This document shows, in pieces, positions 10,688 to 21,587 of a stretch of DNA of 50,458 nt. Source of the DNA: Gammaproteobacteria bacterium HGW-Gammaproteobacteria-4. Lineage in GTDB: Bacteria > Pseudomonadota > Gammaproteobacteria > Xanthomonadales > Xanthomonadaceae. The stretch spans positions 1 through 50,458 of the forward strand of contig PGZC01000019.1 of NCBI GenBank assembly GCA_002839995.1, given 5' to 3'. Below the pieces are notes generated by a model. It saw only the letters and a program-made list of their open reading frames with translations, was not told where the DNA came from and searched no databases. How positions within the stretch are numbered: position 1 is the stretch's first letter; each line of letters begins with the position of its first letter. Position numbers and translations under genes: made by a program.

Positions 10688-12331
10688 TCACTGTTCAGCG
10701 AAGCGTTCACCAAAGAAATCGTTCGTGTTCCAGCGCGGGGCCTTGTCCGCGTCGGCGACGTTGCGGCCGATCGCGGCGTTGAGCGCGGCCAGCCGCGCCG
10801 CCGCGGCGTAATCGATCGGCAGCGACAGATCGTCCGACGGCTGGTGATAGTGGCTGCTCAGAAAGCCGTCGAGCAGTGCCTTGCCGTCGACGTCGGCGTG
10901 GATTGGCGCGGTGCCGCCCTTGAGGTAGATGGCCGGCACGCCGCGGCGGATGAACGAGAACTGATCGCTGCGGATGAACACCACCTGTTCGGGCATGGGA
11001 TCCGGCGACAGGGCGATGCCAAGCGTCTTTGCGGCCGATTCGACCGCGTTCTTCAGGCTGCTGTGCTCGATTCCGATCGGGGTGACATCGCCCAGCGCGG
11101 TGAGCAGTACCGGCATGTCCATGTTGATGTTGGCGACCAGCGTGCCCTCGATGCCGGGGTGGCCGGCAAAGTATTCCGAACCAAGCAGTCCCTTTTCCTC
11201 CGCAGTAACCGCCACGAACACGATCGAACGCTTCGGCCGCGTGCCCTCTGCAACCAGGCGCGTGGCCGCGTCGAGCATCACCGCGCTGCCGATGGCGTTG
11301 TCGAGCGCGCCGTTGTAGATCGCATCGCCATTGACCGCGGCGCCGATGCCGACATGATCCAGGTGCGCGCCGAATACCACGTTCTGCGCCGCCAGCTTCC
11401 TGTCGCTGCCGGGCAGGCGGGCAACGACGTTGCGGCTCTCTTTGTTGCTGATGCGGGCGCGTCCGGCAAGCAGCACCGTGCCCGGCAAATCGAAGCTGCG
11501 CAAGGTGCCGGCATCCAGTGCGGCGAATACCGCGTCGGCGGCCATGTCGGCGCCGGCAAAGAGTTTGCTCGCGGCGTCGGCGCTGATCGAGGCGGTCGCG
11601 ATCAATTGCGGGAAGGTGTCCAGCGCGGTGCCGTCCGGTGCACGCAAGCGCATGCCGGGCCGCGCCCAGTTGGCGGCGCCACGCGCCCATGGCGATTTCT
11701 TCTCACGGGTCGGATCGGAAACGAAAATCGCACCGACCGCGCCGCGTTCGACCAACGCGGCCATCTTCTCGCGCCCCGACGAATAATAAGCGCGCGGGTC
11801 GTTGGCGAAGCGCGCCGGTGCGCCACCGAGCAGCACCGCGATCTTGCCCTTGAGATCGACCCCGGCAAAATCGTCGTGATCGAACTCCGGCGCGACCACG
11901 CCCTGCGCGACGAACACCAGTGGCGCGGACAGCGCAAACTCGGGCTGGTCGTAGTTCACGCCGGGGAGAAACTCGGTTTCGAACGCCAGCGACTCGATAC
12001 GGCCATCGCGGATCAGCTCGAACCGCGCGCCGTCGGCCAGGCGCTCGCCCTGCAGCAATGGCACGCGCTGAAAGTAGCTGCCGTCGTCGCCGGCAGGCTC
12101 CAGGCCGAGCGCCTGAAACTGGCTGGCCATATAGCGCGCAGCAATTTCGTGGCCGCGCGTGGCCGCCTCGCGGCCTTCGAGCAGGTCATCGGCCAGAAAC
12201 GCCATGTGCGCCGCGATGCGCTGCGCCGATGCCATCTCCGGATCGCGCTTCGCGTCGTTCGAACCGGAGCAGGCGGCAAGCAGCAGGCAAGCGAAAGTGA
12301 GCAGGGTCGTCGTTGTCGGATTCAGGCGCAT
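10688..12331 (-). CDS. M28-family metallopeptidase, predicted lipoprotein
   Basis: Zinc aminopeptidase-like exopeptidase, 547 residues. The N-terminus is a lipoprotein signal (lipobox LLAAC, lipidated Cys ~21), so it is probably outer-membrane anchored in the periplasm. A PA (protease-associated) insert spans roughly residues 130-260. The M28 catalytic domain follows with zinc-ligand motifs GAHLDHVG (~323), the Asp in NGALDNAIG, and TAEEKGLLGSEY (~373) with the catalytic and metal-binding glutamates. Peptidases of this architecture usually remove N-terminal residues from peptides; the substrate cannot be told from sequence. Confidence 0.92.
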   Translation of the reverse strand: MRLNPTTTTLLTFACLLLAACSGSNDAKRDPEMASAQRIAAHMAFLADDLLEGREAATRGHEIAARYMASQFQALGLEPAGDDGSYFQRVPLLQGERLADGARFELIRDGRIESLAFETEFLPGVNYDQPEFALSAPLVFVAQGVVAPEFDHDDFAGVDLKGKIAVLLGGAPARFANDPRAYYSSGREKMAALVERGAVGAIFVSDPTREKKSPWARGAANWARPGMRLRAPDGTALDTFPQLIATASISADAASKLFAGADMAADAVFAALDAGTLRSFDLPGTVLLAGRARISNKESRNVVARLPGSDRKLAAQNVVFGAHLDHVGIGAAVNGDAIYNGALDNAIGSAVMLDAATRLVAEGTRPKRSIVFVAVTAEEKGLLGSEYFAGHPGIEGTLVANINMDMPVLLTALGDVTPIGIEHSSLKNAVESAAKTLGIALSPDPMPEQVVFIRSDQFSFIRRGVPAIYLKGGTAPIHADVDGKALLDGFLSSHYHQPSDDLSLPIDYAAAARLAALNAAIGRNVADADKAPRWNTNDFFGERFAEQ

Positions 12332-12687
12332 GGCGATATCGAATGCAGCACAGGGGCCTGAACGCTAGCATTGCATGCGCTGGTGCGCCAAGCCCTCGTG
12401 TCGTGTTTCGTAATTGCCGGAACTCAAATGCGTAGGTCGGATCAAGCGCCGGCCGCTCCAGCGCATCCATGCGCCCGCGGCACTTGCACATCCATGTGCA
12501 TCGTAGGCGCGGATCCGACGGCTACTTGCGACGCGGTGCAAGCGTGCGGCGTTCCCGGCGTCGGCTCCACCGCTGCGCGGCTTGAGCCGACCTGCGCGCA
12601 ACGTGGCTGTCATCAAGAAGCTCGCACAGCCATCGTCGTCGCCGATAAGGTCCAAACAGTAAACAGAAGTGAAGCACTTCACCAGCC
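12332..12687. repeat. Intergenic region of dispersed repeats (REP-B and a nested element)
   Basis: No gene seen. A REP-B left half, GTAGGTCGGATCAAGCGCC (12432-12450), and a right half ending GCGCGGATCCGAC (to ~12519) are separated by a ~56-bp element (12451-12506) with TTGCACATCCATGTGCA at its core. Related elements lie at 19657-19712 and 26262-26336. A second REP-B-like palindrome in the opposite orientation lies at 12560-12595 (GTCGGCTCCACCG to AGCCGACCTGC). Confidence 0.7.
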
Positions 12688-13476
12688 TCATTCGCTTCGC
12701 GGTGCGCGTCGCTCGGGAAACGGCAAGACCTGGCCGCTCGGCGCCTCCGGGCGATGCCACAACACCGGCACATCGTCGGGGCGGGACGGCTCCAGGGTGT
12801 CGCCAGTGGGAGTGGCGGCGTCGCTTTCCTCCTCATCTTCCCAGTCGTAGCGCTTGCGCGCAGGTGCCGGATCCAGGCGCCGCCACAGCAGTGCCGACAG
12901 GGTGCCGGCCAACGCGCCACCGAGGTGATACTCCCAGCTGGTCTGCGGGTCGCTCGGCAGGATCGTCAGCACCATGCCGCCATACATGAAAAACGCGATC
13001 AGGGCGGCCGCAACGGCAGGCCGGTCGCGGCGCGCGATGCCGATAGTGAACAAAAAAAACATCAGGCCGTGGTCGATGCCGCTGGCGCCAATGTGTCCGG
13101 AGTCGCGTCCGACAGCCCACACAAAAAGGCCGCTGAACAACCAGATCACCGCGAACGCCCGCTTCGCCGCGCGCGGTACCACCGACAGGCCGAGGGTAAT
13201 CAGGATCAACAACGGCAGGCTGTTGGATACCAGATGCGCGAACGACCCGTGCAGCAGCGGGGCAGTGACGATTCCGATCAAGCCATTGAACGTGCGTGGA
13301 TGCAGCGCCAGCGCCGGAAAATCGCCGAACAGGTGCTGAAACAGGTGCACCCACCACAGCAACGCCAAAAACGCGCATGCCGCCAGCGCCGCGCTGCGCA
13401 AACGGGCAGCGTCGCGTTTGCGTTGTGCAGCGGCGTCGCCACGATGATCGACGAGGGGTATGTCCATCCCCAGCAT
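12688..13476 (-). CDS. Rhomboid-family intramembrane serine protease
   Basis: About 262 residues with roughly six hydrophobic helices in residues 25-200 and an acidic, Pro-rich cytoplasmic tail. The catalytic serine lies in GASGID (Ser ~132) and the paired histidine in WEYHLGGALAG (His ~184), the classic rhomboid Ser-His dyad. The reading frame stays open far upstream, but that part has no coding character and runs antisense to the cyclase gene. The ATG at 13476 (or 13467) fits the start of homology. Rhomboids cleave transmembrane segments; the substrate here is unknown. The gene is divergent from the diguanylate cyclase at 13600 with 123 bp between. Confidence 0.9.
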   Translation of the reverse strand: MLGMDIPLVDHRGDAAAQRKRDAARLRSAALAACAFLALLWWVHLFQHLFGDFPALALHPRTFNGLIGIVTAPLLHGSFAHLVSNSLPLLILITLGLSVVPRAAKRAFAVIWLFSGLFVWAVGRDSGHIGASGIDHGLMFFLFTIGIARRDRPAVAAALIAFFMYGGMVLTILPSDPQTSWEYHLGGALAGTLSALLWRRLDPAPARKRYDWEDEEESDAATPTGDTLEPSRPDDVPVLWHRPEAPSGQVLPFPERRAPRSE

Positions 13477-13599
13477 CTGGGGCTGATGCCGAGGTTTGCA
13501 AGCGTGGCGATGGCCGGCTCCGACGGCTTGCGCCGTTTTCTTGGGATACCATACCGACAAATTGACAATGTCTGGTCGTTTGCAGCGCAAGGGGAGCGC

Positions 13600-14784
13600 A
13601 TGAGTCTGGATGTTCGCACCGTCGTGCTTCTGGGTTCGCTGCTGGCGGCTGCTCTTGCGCTGATCCTGGTATGTGCGCAAAGCCACTACGCGCGCCTGCT
13701 GCGCGAGAGCATGAACCTGTGGGTGCGTGGGCTGCTGGCGCTGCTGTTGGCGCAAGTGTTGTTCGGGTTGCGCGACATGGCGCACGATCTGTTGTCGATC
13801 GTGTTGGCCAACACGCTGACGGCCGCCGCTTTTGTCGGCTTTGCTCTGAGCGTGCGCCGTTATCTGGGGATCAAATCGCAGACGTGGCCGCTGTGGCTGC
13901 CGGTCGTGCTGATTGCGGCGATGATGTATGTGTTTACCGCGCTGTTGCCGGGCTATGTTGCGCGGGTGATGGTCTTTTCGCTGGGTCTGAGCTGGATACT
14001 GGCCTTGCTGTTGCGGCCGCTGGCTGGTTCGTTGCGCCGCGGTGGCCCGGTCGGCCAGCAGGTGGTGGCGGTTACCGTGGTCATCCTGATCGTAACCGTT
14101 CTCGTGCGGATGCTGTTGCTGGCGCTTGGCCCGGCGCCTGTCGCAGGACTGCTGGACGGCAGCGTGGTCAACACGGTGGCGTTGACTTACATGTCCCTGG
14201 TGCCGGTGCTCACCACGGTCGGTTTCCTGCTGATGTGCAACGAGCGGTTGATGGACGACACGGTGCGTTTGTCGACCGTCGATGTACTGACCGGCGCCTA
14301 CAGCCGACGCGCACTGACCGAACTCAGCGAACGCGCATTGGCCGAAGCGCGACGCTATCGCCGGCCGCTGTCGGTGTTGATGATCGATGCCGATCACTTC
14401 AAACAGGTCAACGACACTTACGGCCACAGTGCCGGCGACGCGGTGCTGGTGGAGATCATGGCCCGACTCAAGGCCACGCTGCGCACCGAGGATTTCGTCG
14501 GACGGATCGGCGGGGAAGAGTTTCTCGTGGTGTTGCCGGCGACCCCCGAGGAAGAAGCGGTGCGGGTGGCGTCGCGGATCCGCGAACGGATTGCAGGTGC
14601 GACGCTGGTCTACGGTCGCGAGGAAATCCCGTTCACAGTGTCGATCGGCGTTGCCGAACGCGACCCGGGTGAGGCAAACATCGACCTGCTGATCAAACGC
14701 GCCGACGATGCCATGTATGCAGCCAAGCGGTCGGGTCGAAACCGGGTGTTTGCAGCGAGTGCCATCGATGCCGTGGCGCGCTGA
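13600..14784 (+). CDS. Membrane diguanylate cyclase (7TM-GGDEF), first of a tandem pair
   Basis: Makes c-di-GMP from two GTP. Seven predicted membrane helices fill residues ~5-205, followed by a cytoplasmic GGDEF domain (~215-385). The active-site signature is GGEEF within RIGGEEFLVVLP, and the substrate-binding segment IDADHFKQVNDTYGH is intact. The allosteric inhibitory site RTED sits exactly five residues before the signature, so product inhibition is likely. The start has GGGGAG three bases upstream. The next gene is a paralogue 80 bp downstream; both share GFLLMCNERLM at the membrane-domain junction. The signal sensed by the 7TM part is unknown. Confidence 0.93.
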   Translation: MSLDVRTVVLLGSLLAAALALILVCAQSHYARLLRESMNLWVRGLLALLLAQVLFGLRDMAHDLLSIVLANTLTAAAFVGFALSVRRYLGIKSQTWPLWLPVVLIAAMMYVFTALLPGYVARVMVFSLGLSWILALLLRPLAGSLRRGGPVGQQVVAVTVVILIVTVLVRMLLLALGPAPVAGLLDGSVVNTVALTYMSLVPVLTTVGFLLMCNERLMDDTVRLSTVDVLTGAYSRRALTELSERALAEARRYRRPLSVLMIDADHFKQVNDTYGHSAGDAVLVEIMARLKATLRTEDFVGRIGGEEFLVVLPATPEEEAVRVASRIRERIAGATLVYGREEIPFTVSIGVAERDPGEANIDLLIKRADDAMYAAKRSGRNRVFAASAIDAVAR

Positions 14785-14864
14785 TCCTTGCGCGCAGCAA
14801 AGCGCACAGACGCCGAGGCGCGGTATTCGTATGATCGGCGCGATTGCGCTTCAGGGGGAGCATG

Positions 14865-16025
14865 ATGCAGCTTGATGTTGGTTCGATGGCGATTTCGTGC
14901 AGCTTTTTGGCCACCCTCGTGGCCTCGATCCTGTTCGCTGCGCGTCGTTCCTACGAGCCCGACATCCATGCCAGCCTCACCATTTGGGCGACGGCGTTGC
15001 TGTTCGTGGTGATCTCGTCGGCGCCGTTCGTGTGGTCGCTGGCGGCGAGCCTGCCGGTTATCGTCATCGGCAATTCGTCGCTGGTGGCGGGTTACACCGG
15101 CTTCGCAATGGCGCTGCGCCGCTTCATGGCGCGGCCATTGCCGCTGGCGGTCTATGTGCTGCCATTGTTGGCAGTTGTTGTCGGCACCATCTTTTTCTCT
15201 ACCATCGTTCCAAGCTACAGCTTGCGCGTGGCCCTGGTGATCGTGTTCCTTCTGGCGCTGCAGGCAACGCTTGTGCGGCCGATTTTCCATTCGTTGCGGC
15301 GCGGCGGTGAGGTCGGGCAGCGGGTGGTCGCGCTGAGTTTTCTGGCGTCGATCGTTGCGCTGGTTGCGCGACTGGCGTGGGAGTGGCGTCCGGCGGCGCC
15401 CAGCCTGTCGTGGCTTGCCGGGATCGACGTCGTCGGCCTGCACATGCTGCTGATCTGGATGACGCCGGTGGTTGCGAGCATCGGCTTTTTGCTGATGTGC
15501 AACGAGCGGCTGATGCGCGCGACCCGACATCTTGCCGAAACCGACGCGTTGACCGGCATCTACGGGCGGCGCGCGATTCTTGAGCAGAGCGAGTTCGCAT
15601 TGGCATCGGCACGCGGCAATGGGCTGCCGATGTCGGTATTGATGATCGACGCCGATCATTTCAAGTTGGTGAACGACCACCATGGTCACGAGGCTGGCGA
15701 TGCGGTGCTGGTTGAGTTGGTGCGGCGTTTGCGCAACGCGCTGCGCAGCGACGATGTGATTGGACGCGTCGGCGGTGAGGAATTTCTCGCGTTATTGCCG
15801 GGAACCGACGGGCGTTCGGCGCTCGAAATTGCCGACCGCCTGCTGAACGCGGTGCGGGTGACCCCGATCGACCACGAGGTACTGAGCGTATCGATGACCT
15901 TGTCGATCGGCGTGGCCGCGTTCGCTGGACGCGATGCCAATCTCGACGCCCTGATTCGTCGCGCCGACGCCGCACTGTATGCCGCCAAGGATGCGGGTCG
16001 CGACCGCGCGGTGCTGGCGCCCTGA
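14865..16025 (+). CDS. Membrane diguanylate cyclase (7TM-GGDEF), second of a tandem pair
   Basis: 386 residues with the same layout as its upstream neighbour: about seven helices (residues ~8-200) and a GGDEF domain with RVGGEEFLALLP and IDADHFKLVNDHHGH. The inhibitory site RSDD lies five residues before GGEEF. Active enzyme expected. ATGs occur at 14862 and 14865; the second is preferred because the strong SD GGGGGAG (14854-14860) would be too close to the first. That SD is the exact complement of the CUCCCCC loops of the candidate sRNA at 25007-25153. The pair probably arose by tandem duplication, with the sensor halves diverged more than the catalytic halves. Confidence 0.93.
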   Translation: MQLDVGSMAISCSFLATLVASILFAARRSYEPDIHASLTIWATALLFVVISSAPFVWSLAASLPVIVIGNSSLVAGYTGFAMALRRFMARPLPLAVYVLPLLAVVVGTIFFSTIVPSYSLRVALVIVFLLALQATLVRPIFHSLRRGGEVGQRVVALSFLASIVALVARLAWEWRPAAPSLSWLAGIDVVGLHMLLIWMTPVVASIGFLLMCNERLMRATRHLAETDALTGIYGRRAILEQSEFALASARGNGLPMSVLMIDADHFKLVNDHHGHEAGDAVLVELVRRLRNALRSDDVIGRVGGEEFLALLPGTDGRSALEIADRLLNAVRVTPIDHEVLSVSMTLSIGVAAFAGRDANLDALIRRADAALYAAKDAGRDRAVLAP

Positions 16026-16071
16026 GCGCGATATTGCGCACCACATGCGCACGTGCGGCTATCATGCCGCG

Positions 16072-17244
16072 ATGAATACGCCTGCCTTGCCGGTGATCCG
16101 GCTGAAAATCGAACGCCGCTCGACCCACCCCTGGATCTTCCAGAAAATGCTGGAAAAGCCCGATGTCCGGCCAAAGCCCGGCGCATTGGTCGATATCGTG
16201 GATAACACCGGAGTGTGGGTGGCGCGCGGTTTTTACAACGGCCATTCGCGCATCGCGTTGCGGGTGCTGACCGAAAATCCGGACGAAGCCGTGGATGCGG
16301 CGTTCTTTCGGGCGCGCATCGCCAAGGCCGTGCGCTTGCGCCGCGAAACGCTGCGGCTGGATCAGGTCAGCGATGCCTGGCGGGTGGTGCACTCCGAGGG
16401 CGACGGTTTGTCCGGGCTGGTGGTGGATCGTTACGGCGATCTGCTGGTCGTCGAATTCTTTTCCGCAGGCATGTACCGTTACCGGGAGTGGATTTATGCG
16501 GCATTGAGCGCGGAATTTCCCGATTGCCGGTTCTACAGCTTTGCCGAGGATCACGTGCAGAAGCAGGAAAGTTTCGACCTGCGCCTGCCGCCGATCCCGG
16601 AGCCCAGCATCATCACCGAGTACGGGCTCAAGTTCATGGCCAGCCCGGGCAGTGGCCACAAGACCGGGTTCTTCGCCGACCAGCGCGACAACCGCGAGTT
16701 TCTCGCCCGCTTCACCCGCGGAGCGCGGGTGCTCGATCTGTGCTGCAACTCCGGCGGTTTCGCCATTTACGCCAAAGCTCGCGGTGAGGCCGCCGAGGTG
16801 GTCGCCATCGACATCGACGAGCAGATCCTGGAGATCGCGCGGCGCAATGCGCAACTCAACCATGCCCGGGTGCGTTATGTGCAGGCCGACCTGTTTCCCT
16901 GGCTGCGCGACGCGGCTGCCAGGGGTGAGCAGTACGATGTGGTGATCCTCGACCCGGCCAAGATGACCCGTGATCGCGAGCAGGTGATTCCGGCGCTGAA
17001 GAAATACCTCGACATGAACAAGCTGGCGATGGGCGTGCTCAAGCCCGGCGGCGTGTTGTTGACGTGTTCGTGCACCGGCCTGGTCAGCGAAGAGCAGTTT
17101 CTGGACATGCTGCGCCGCGCCGCGTTTTATGCCGGTCGCACGGCACAGGTGTTCAAGGTTTCCGGTGCCGGCGGCGACCACCCGTTCATGGCGCACGTGG
17201 CCGAAAGCCGCTACCTGAAATCGGTGTTCTGCCGGGTGGACTGA
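16072..17244 (+). CDS. rlmI: Class I SAM-dependent rRNA methyltransferase, RlmI family
   Basis: 390 residues. An N-terminal PUA-like domain ([15 protein letters not shown], ~10-80) precedes a Rossmann methyltransferase domain. SAM-binding motif I reads [15 protein letters not shown] (~222), the acidic motif II residue is in VVAIDIDE, and the motif IV-like ILDPAKM and CSCTG (cysteine) match the m5C enzyme family. RlmI methylates C1962 of 23S rRNA in E. coli; the same site is inferred here. The stop at 17244 is followed two bases later by the dtd start, so the two are co-transcribed and probably translationally coupled. Confidence 0.9.
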   Translation: MNTPALPVIRLKIERRSTHPWIFQKMLEKPDVRPKPGALVDIVDNTGVWVARGFYNGHSRIALRVLTENPDEAVDAAFFRARIAKAVRLRRETLRLDQVSDAWRVVHSEGDGLSGLVVDRYGDLLVVEFFSAGMYRYREWIYAALSAEFPDCRFYSFAEDHVQKQESFDLRLPPIPEPSIITEYGLKFMASPGSGHKTGFFADQRDNREFLARFTRGARVLDLCCNSGGFAIYAKARGEAAEVVAIDIDEQILEIARRNAQLNHARVRYVQADLFPWLRDAAARGEQYDVVILDPAKMTRDREQVIPALKKYLDMNKLAMGVLKPGGVLLTCSCTGLVSEEQFLDMLRRAAFYAGRTAQVFKVSGAGGDHPFMAHVAESRYLKSVFCRVD

Positions 17245-17246
17245 GT

Positions 17247-17699
17247 GTGATCGCCCTGATCCAGCGCGTACGCCGCGCCAGCGTGGTAGTGGCCGGTGAA
17301 ACCATCGGCGCCATCGGCGCCGGCCTGCTGGCGCTGGTCGCAGTGCAGCCCGGCGATGGCGAGGTGCAGGCACAGCGGATGATCGAGCGATTGCTGGGAT
17401 ATCGCGTGTTCGCCGACGACGCCGGGCGGATGAATCGCTCACTGAGCGACACCGGTGGCGGTCTGCTGCTGGTCAGCCAGTTCACGCTGGCGGCCGATAC
17501 CGGCAAGGGTATGCGTCCCAGCTTTACCCGCGCCGCCAGCCCGATCGAAGGTGAACGCTGGTTCAACCGCTTGCTTGAGTTGGCGCGGCAACGCCATGGC
17601 GTGGTGGAAACCGGTCGTTTCGGCGCCCATATGGAAGTCAGCCTGATCAACGACGGCCCGGTGACCTTCTGGCTTCAAGTCGGGTCAGGCGGCGAATAA
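17247..17699 (+). CDS. dtd: D-aminoacyl-tRNA deacylase
   Basis: Removes D-amino acids, and achiral glycine mischarged on tRNA-Ala, from tRNA. The 150 residues match the family length. The catalytic cross-subunit motifs are present: [17 protein letters not shown] (SQFTL) and the Gly-cisPro motif in NDGPVTFWL. The start is GTG two bases after the rlmI stop and begins the usual (M)IALIQRV sequence, which decides the start codon. It acts as a cytoplasmic dimer. Confidence 0.96.
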   Translation: MIALIQRVRRASVVVAGETIGAIGAGLLALVAVQPGDGEVQAQRMIERLLGYRVFADDAGRMNRSLSDTGGGLLLVSQFTLAADTGKGMRPSFTRAASPIEGERWFNRLLELARQRHGVVETGRFGAHMEVSLINDGPVTFWLQVGSGGE

Positions 17700-17719
17700 A
17701 CCCCACTTCTTTCAGTAAT

Positions 17720-17749
17720 TTGGCGAGATCAGCAGCGAGCCGGTATACT
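17720..17749 (+). promoter_or_regulatory. Predicted sigma-70 promoter of rpoD
   Basis: TTGGCG (17720-17725) and TATACT (17744-17749) are separated by 18 bp and lie about 38 bp before the rpoD start. The -10 matches the consensus at 5 of 6 positions and the -35 at 4 of 6. Prediction from sequence only. Confidence 0.55.
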
Positions 17750-17786
17750 GGAAGGTTCTTTATCCTTGGCGAACCGGTATCACGCT

Positions 17787-19649
<1,863 letters not shown>

Positions 19650-20200
19650 GCGCGGCGGCCGCTCCTGTGCGTCCATGCACTCGCGGCACTCGCACATCGA
19701 TGTGCAGCGTAGCCGGCGGGAGCATGCTTTTGCTTGTGCGCGGTACGGCGATGGGGTCGGTTGCTTCGCAACACTGGCTTCGCCAGTCCCGCCTTCGCTT
19801 CGCTCGGTCGCCCACAGGGTGGGCTCCTACAGAAAAAACGGGCTCTTCGTGGAAACGTGTGGGTGATTCGATGCGATTGATCGCGTTGCAAGCCATGCGG
19901 GGCAAGGTTTTGCAGGCTTCGGGGTTGTGCTGAATGCGGTCGTAGGTCGGATCAAACGCCACCGGCGTGGATCCGACATGGTCGTGCCCGTTTGCATGCA
20001 TGTGGGTGAAACGGTGAAAACGAGCCGAATCACCCATACGGTTTCATGAAGACCCAAAAAACGGTTGCGCTTACCTGTAGGAGCCCACCCTGTGGGCGAC
20101 CAAATGCCGCGGAGTGTGATGGCGCGACATGATTGTAGCGCCGGTGAGCGCCCGGCCACGGATGTCCGGGCTGGCGGCAGGCACCATGGACGGTTATTTG
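19650..20200. repeat. Repeat-filled region between rpoD and the tRNA gene
   Basis: No gene seen. It holds the GCACATCGATGTGC element (19657-19712), a REP-A copy in minus orientation (19807-19830, GTCGCCCACAGGGTGGGC then TCCTAC), an intact REP-B (19942-19979, GTAGGTCGGATCAAACGCC loop then GGATCCGACAT) and a REP-A copy in plus orientation (20077-20100, GTAGGAGCCCACC then CTGTGGGCGAC). The two REP-A copies are inverted relative to each other. No clear T-tailed terminator follows rpoD. Confidence 0.75.
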
Positions 20201-20202
20201 CG

Positions 20203-20208
20203 TAGAAT
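20203..20208 (+). promoter_or_regulatory. Possible -10 element of the tRNA gene
   Basis: TAGAAT lies 15 bp before the tRNA 5' end. No convincing -35 is seen at the right distance, so this is weak. Confidence 0.25.
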
Positions 20209-20223
20209 CTGCTGGTTGGCGCG

Positions 20224-20300
<77 letters not shown>

Positions 20301-20363
20301 CCCCGATAATGGTTTATCGTGTCTTTCCTGTCGCATTGGACGCTCGGCTCTACCGGACCGGTT

Positions 20364-21578
20364 ATGGACGTGATCGAAGTCCAAATTGCAATCGACTCGC
20401 TGCGGCCGGGCATGTACGTCAACCGGCTCGATCGCGATTGGGTGGGCACGCCCTTTCCGTTGCAGGGCTTTTACATCACCAAGACCGAGCAGATCGAGCT
20501 TCTGCGGCAATACTGCCAGCACGTCTTTGTCGATTCCCAGCGCGAACGGCTGCCTGTCGAGACGCGTCGGGTGCGGTCGGATGGCGCGTTGCCGGCGCGC
20601 GCGCGCACTTACACCAATTCGCATAATTTTGCCGAGGAGTCGCCGAGCGCGCGCAAGGTCAACCAGCGTGCGGCGGAGTTTGCGCAGCAGATGATTGCGG
20701 ATGTGCGCAGCGGGCACAAATTGTCGGCCCAGAGCGTCCAGGACGCTGTGGAACCGATCGTGCAGAGCATATTGCGCAATGCCGACGCGTTTCTGTGGAT
20801 ATCGGGCATGGTCCGGCGAGATGCCTACCTCTACAGCCACTGTGTCAATTGCAGCGCGTTATGTGCGGCGTTGGGTCGGCATCTGGGTTTCCCCGAGGAC
20901 ACCCTGATCCACCTTGCCACCGGCGGCATGTTGCTTGATGCCGGCAAGGTGATCGTGCCCGATGCATTGATCCAGGCGCCGCGGCGGCTGAGTTTCAAGG
21001 AGCGCGACCAGGTGCGGCGTCATGTCGAATACAGCGCGCACGTTCTGGATGAGGCCGGCATCCACGAGCAGGGTGTCCGCGACATGGTGCAAGGGCATCA
21101 CGAGCGGGTCGATGGTTCCGGTTATCCGGCCGGCTTGAGCCAGAGCGAAACCCCCCTGTTTGCGCGGATGGCGGCGGTTGTCGACTCCTACGATGCGATG
21201 ACCAGTCCGCGCCCGTACGCGCCGGCGATCTCGCGGCACGCGGCATTGCAGGAGCTGTATCACGGGATCGGCAGCTTGTATCAAGGCGAGATCGTCGAGC
21301 AGTTTCTGCAGTGCCTCGGTACCTATCCGACCGGTTCGCTGGTCGAGTTGTCCAACGGCGAGGTGGGTATCGTCATCGAGCAAAACCAGGCGCGTCGCTT
21401 GCGTCCGCGGGTGATGCTGCTGCTGGATGCGGAAAAGCGCCGTTACGGCCGCTTCCCCGAACTGGATCTGCTGGCGCATAACGAACAGCATCCCGAGCAG
21501 CCCATTCACGTGGTAGCTGCGCCGGAGCCGGGCGCCTACGGCCTCGATCCGGCCGAGTTGTTTCTCGGTGGGAACTAG
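20364..21578 (+). CDS. DUF3391/HD-GYP-domain protein with altered HD motif
   Basis: 404 residues: a DUF3391-type N-terminal domain (IDSLRPGMYVNRLDRDW, ~8-140) and an HD-GYP domain (~165-330). HD-GYP enzymes degrade c-di-GMP with a bi- or trinuclear iron centre. The GYP signature is intact (HHERVDGSGYPAGL), and the first metal histidine (YSHCVN) and the downstream aspartate (VVDSYDAMTS) are present. The HD dyad reads LLDAGKVIVPD, so the histidine is replaced by leucine. Activity may be lost or changed. It lies 64 bp after the tRNA and 9 bp before the GGDEF-EAL gene, so the two form an operon. Start uncertain: an upstream GTG at 20319 is possible. Confidence 0.88.
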   Translation: MDVIEVQIAIDSLRPGMYVNRLDRDWVGTPFPLQGFYITKTEQIELLRQYCQHVFVDSQRERLPVETRRVRSDGALPARARTYTNSHNFAEESPSARKVNQRAAEFAQQMIADVRSGHKLSAQSVQDAVEPIVQSILRNADAFLWISGMVRRDAYLYSHCVNCSALCAALGRHLGFPEDTLIHLATGGMLLDAGKVIVPDALIQAPRRLSFKERDQVRRHVEYSAHVLDEAGIHEQGVRDMVQGHHERVDGSGYPAGLSQSETPLFARMAAVVDSYDAMTSPRPYAPAISRHAALQELYHGIGSLYQGEIVEQFLQCLGTYPTGSLVELSNGEVGIVIEQNQARRLRPRVMLLLDAEKRRYGRFPELDLLAHNEQHPEQPIHVVAAPEPGAYGLDPAELFLGGN

Positions 21579-21587
21579 GCGCCCGCC

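Noticed and set aside
13477-14427. Long N-terminal extension of the rhomboid frame
   Set aside because: It lies antisense to the cyclase gene and has no coding features; rhomboid homology begins at ~13467.
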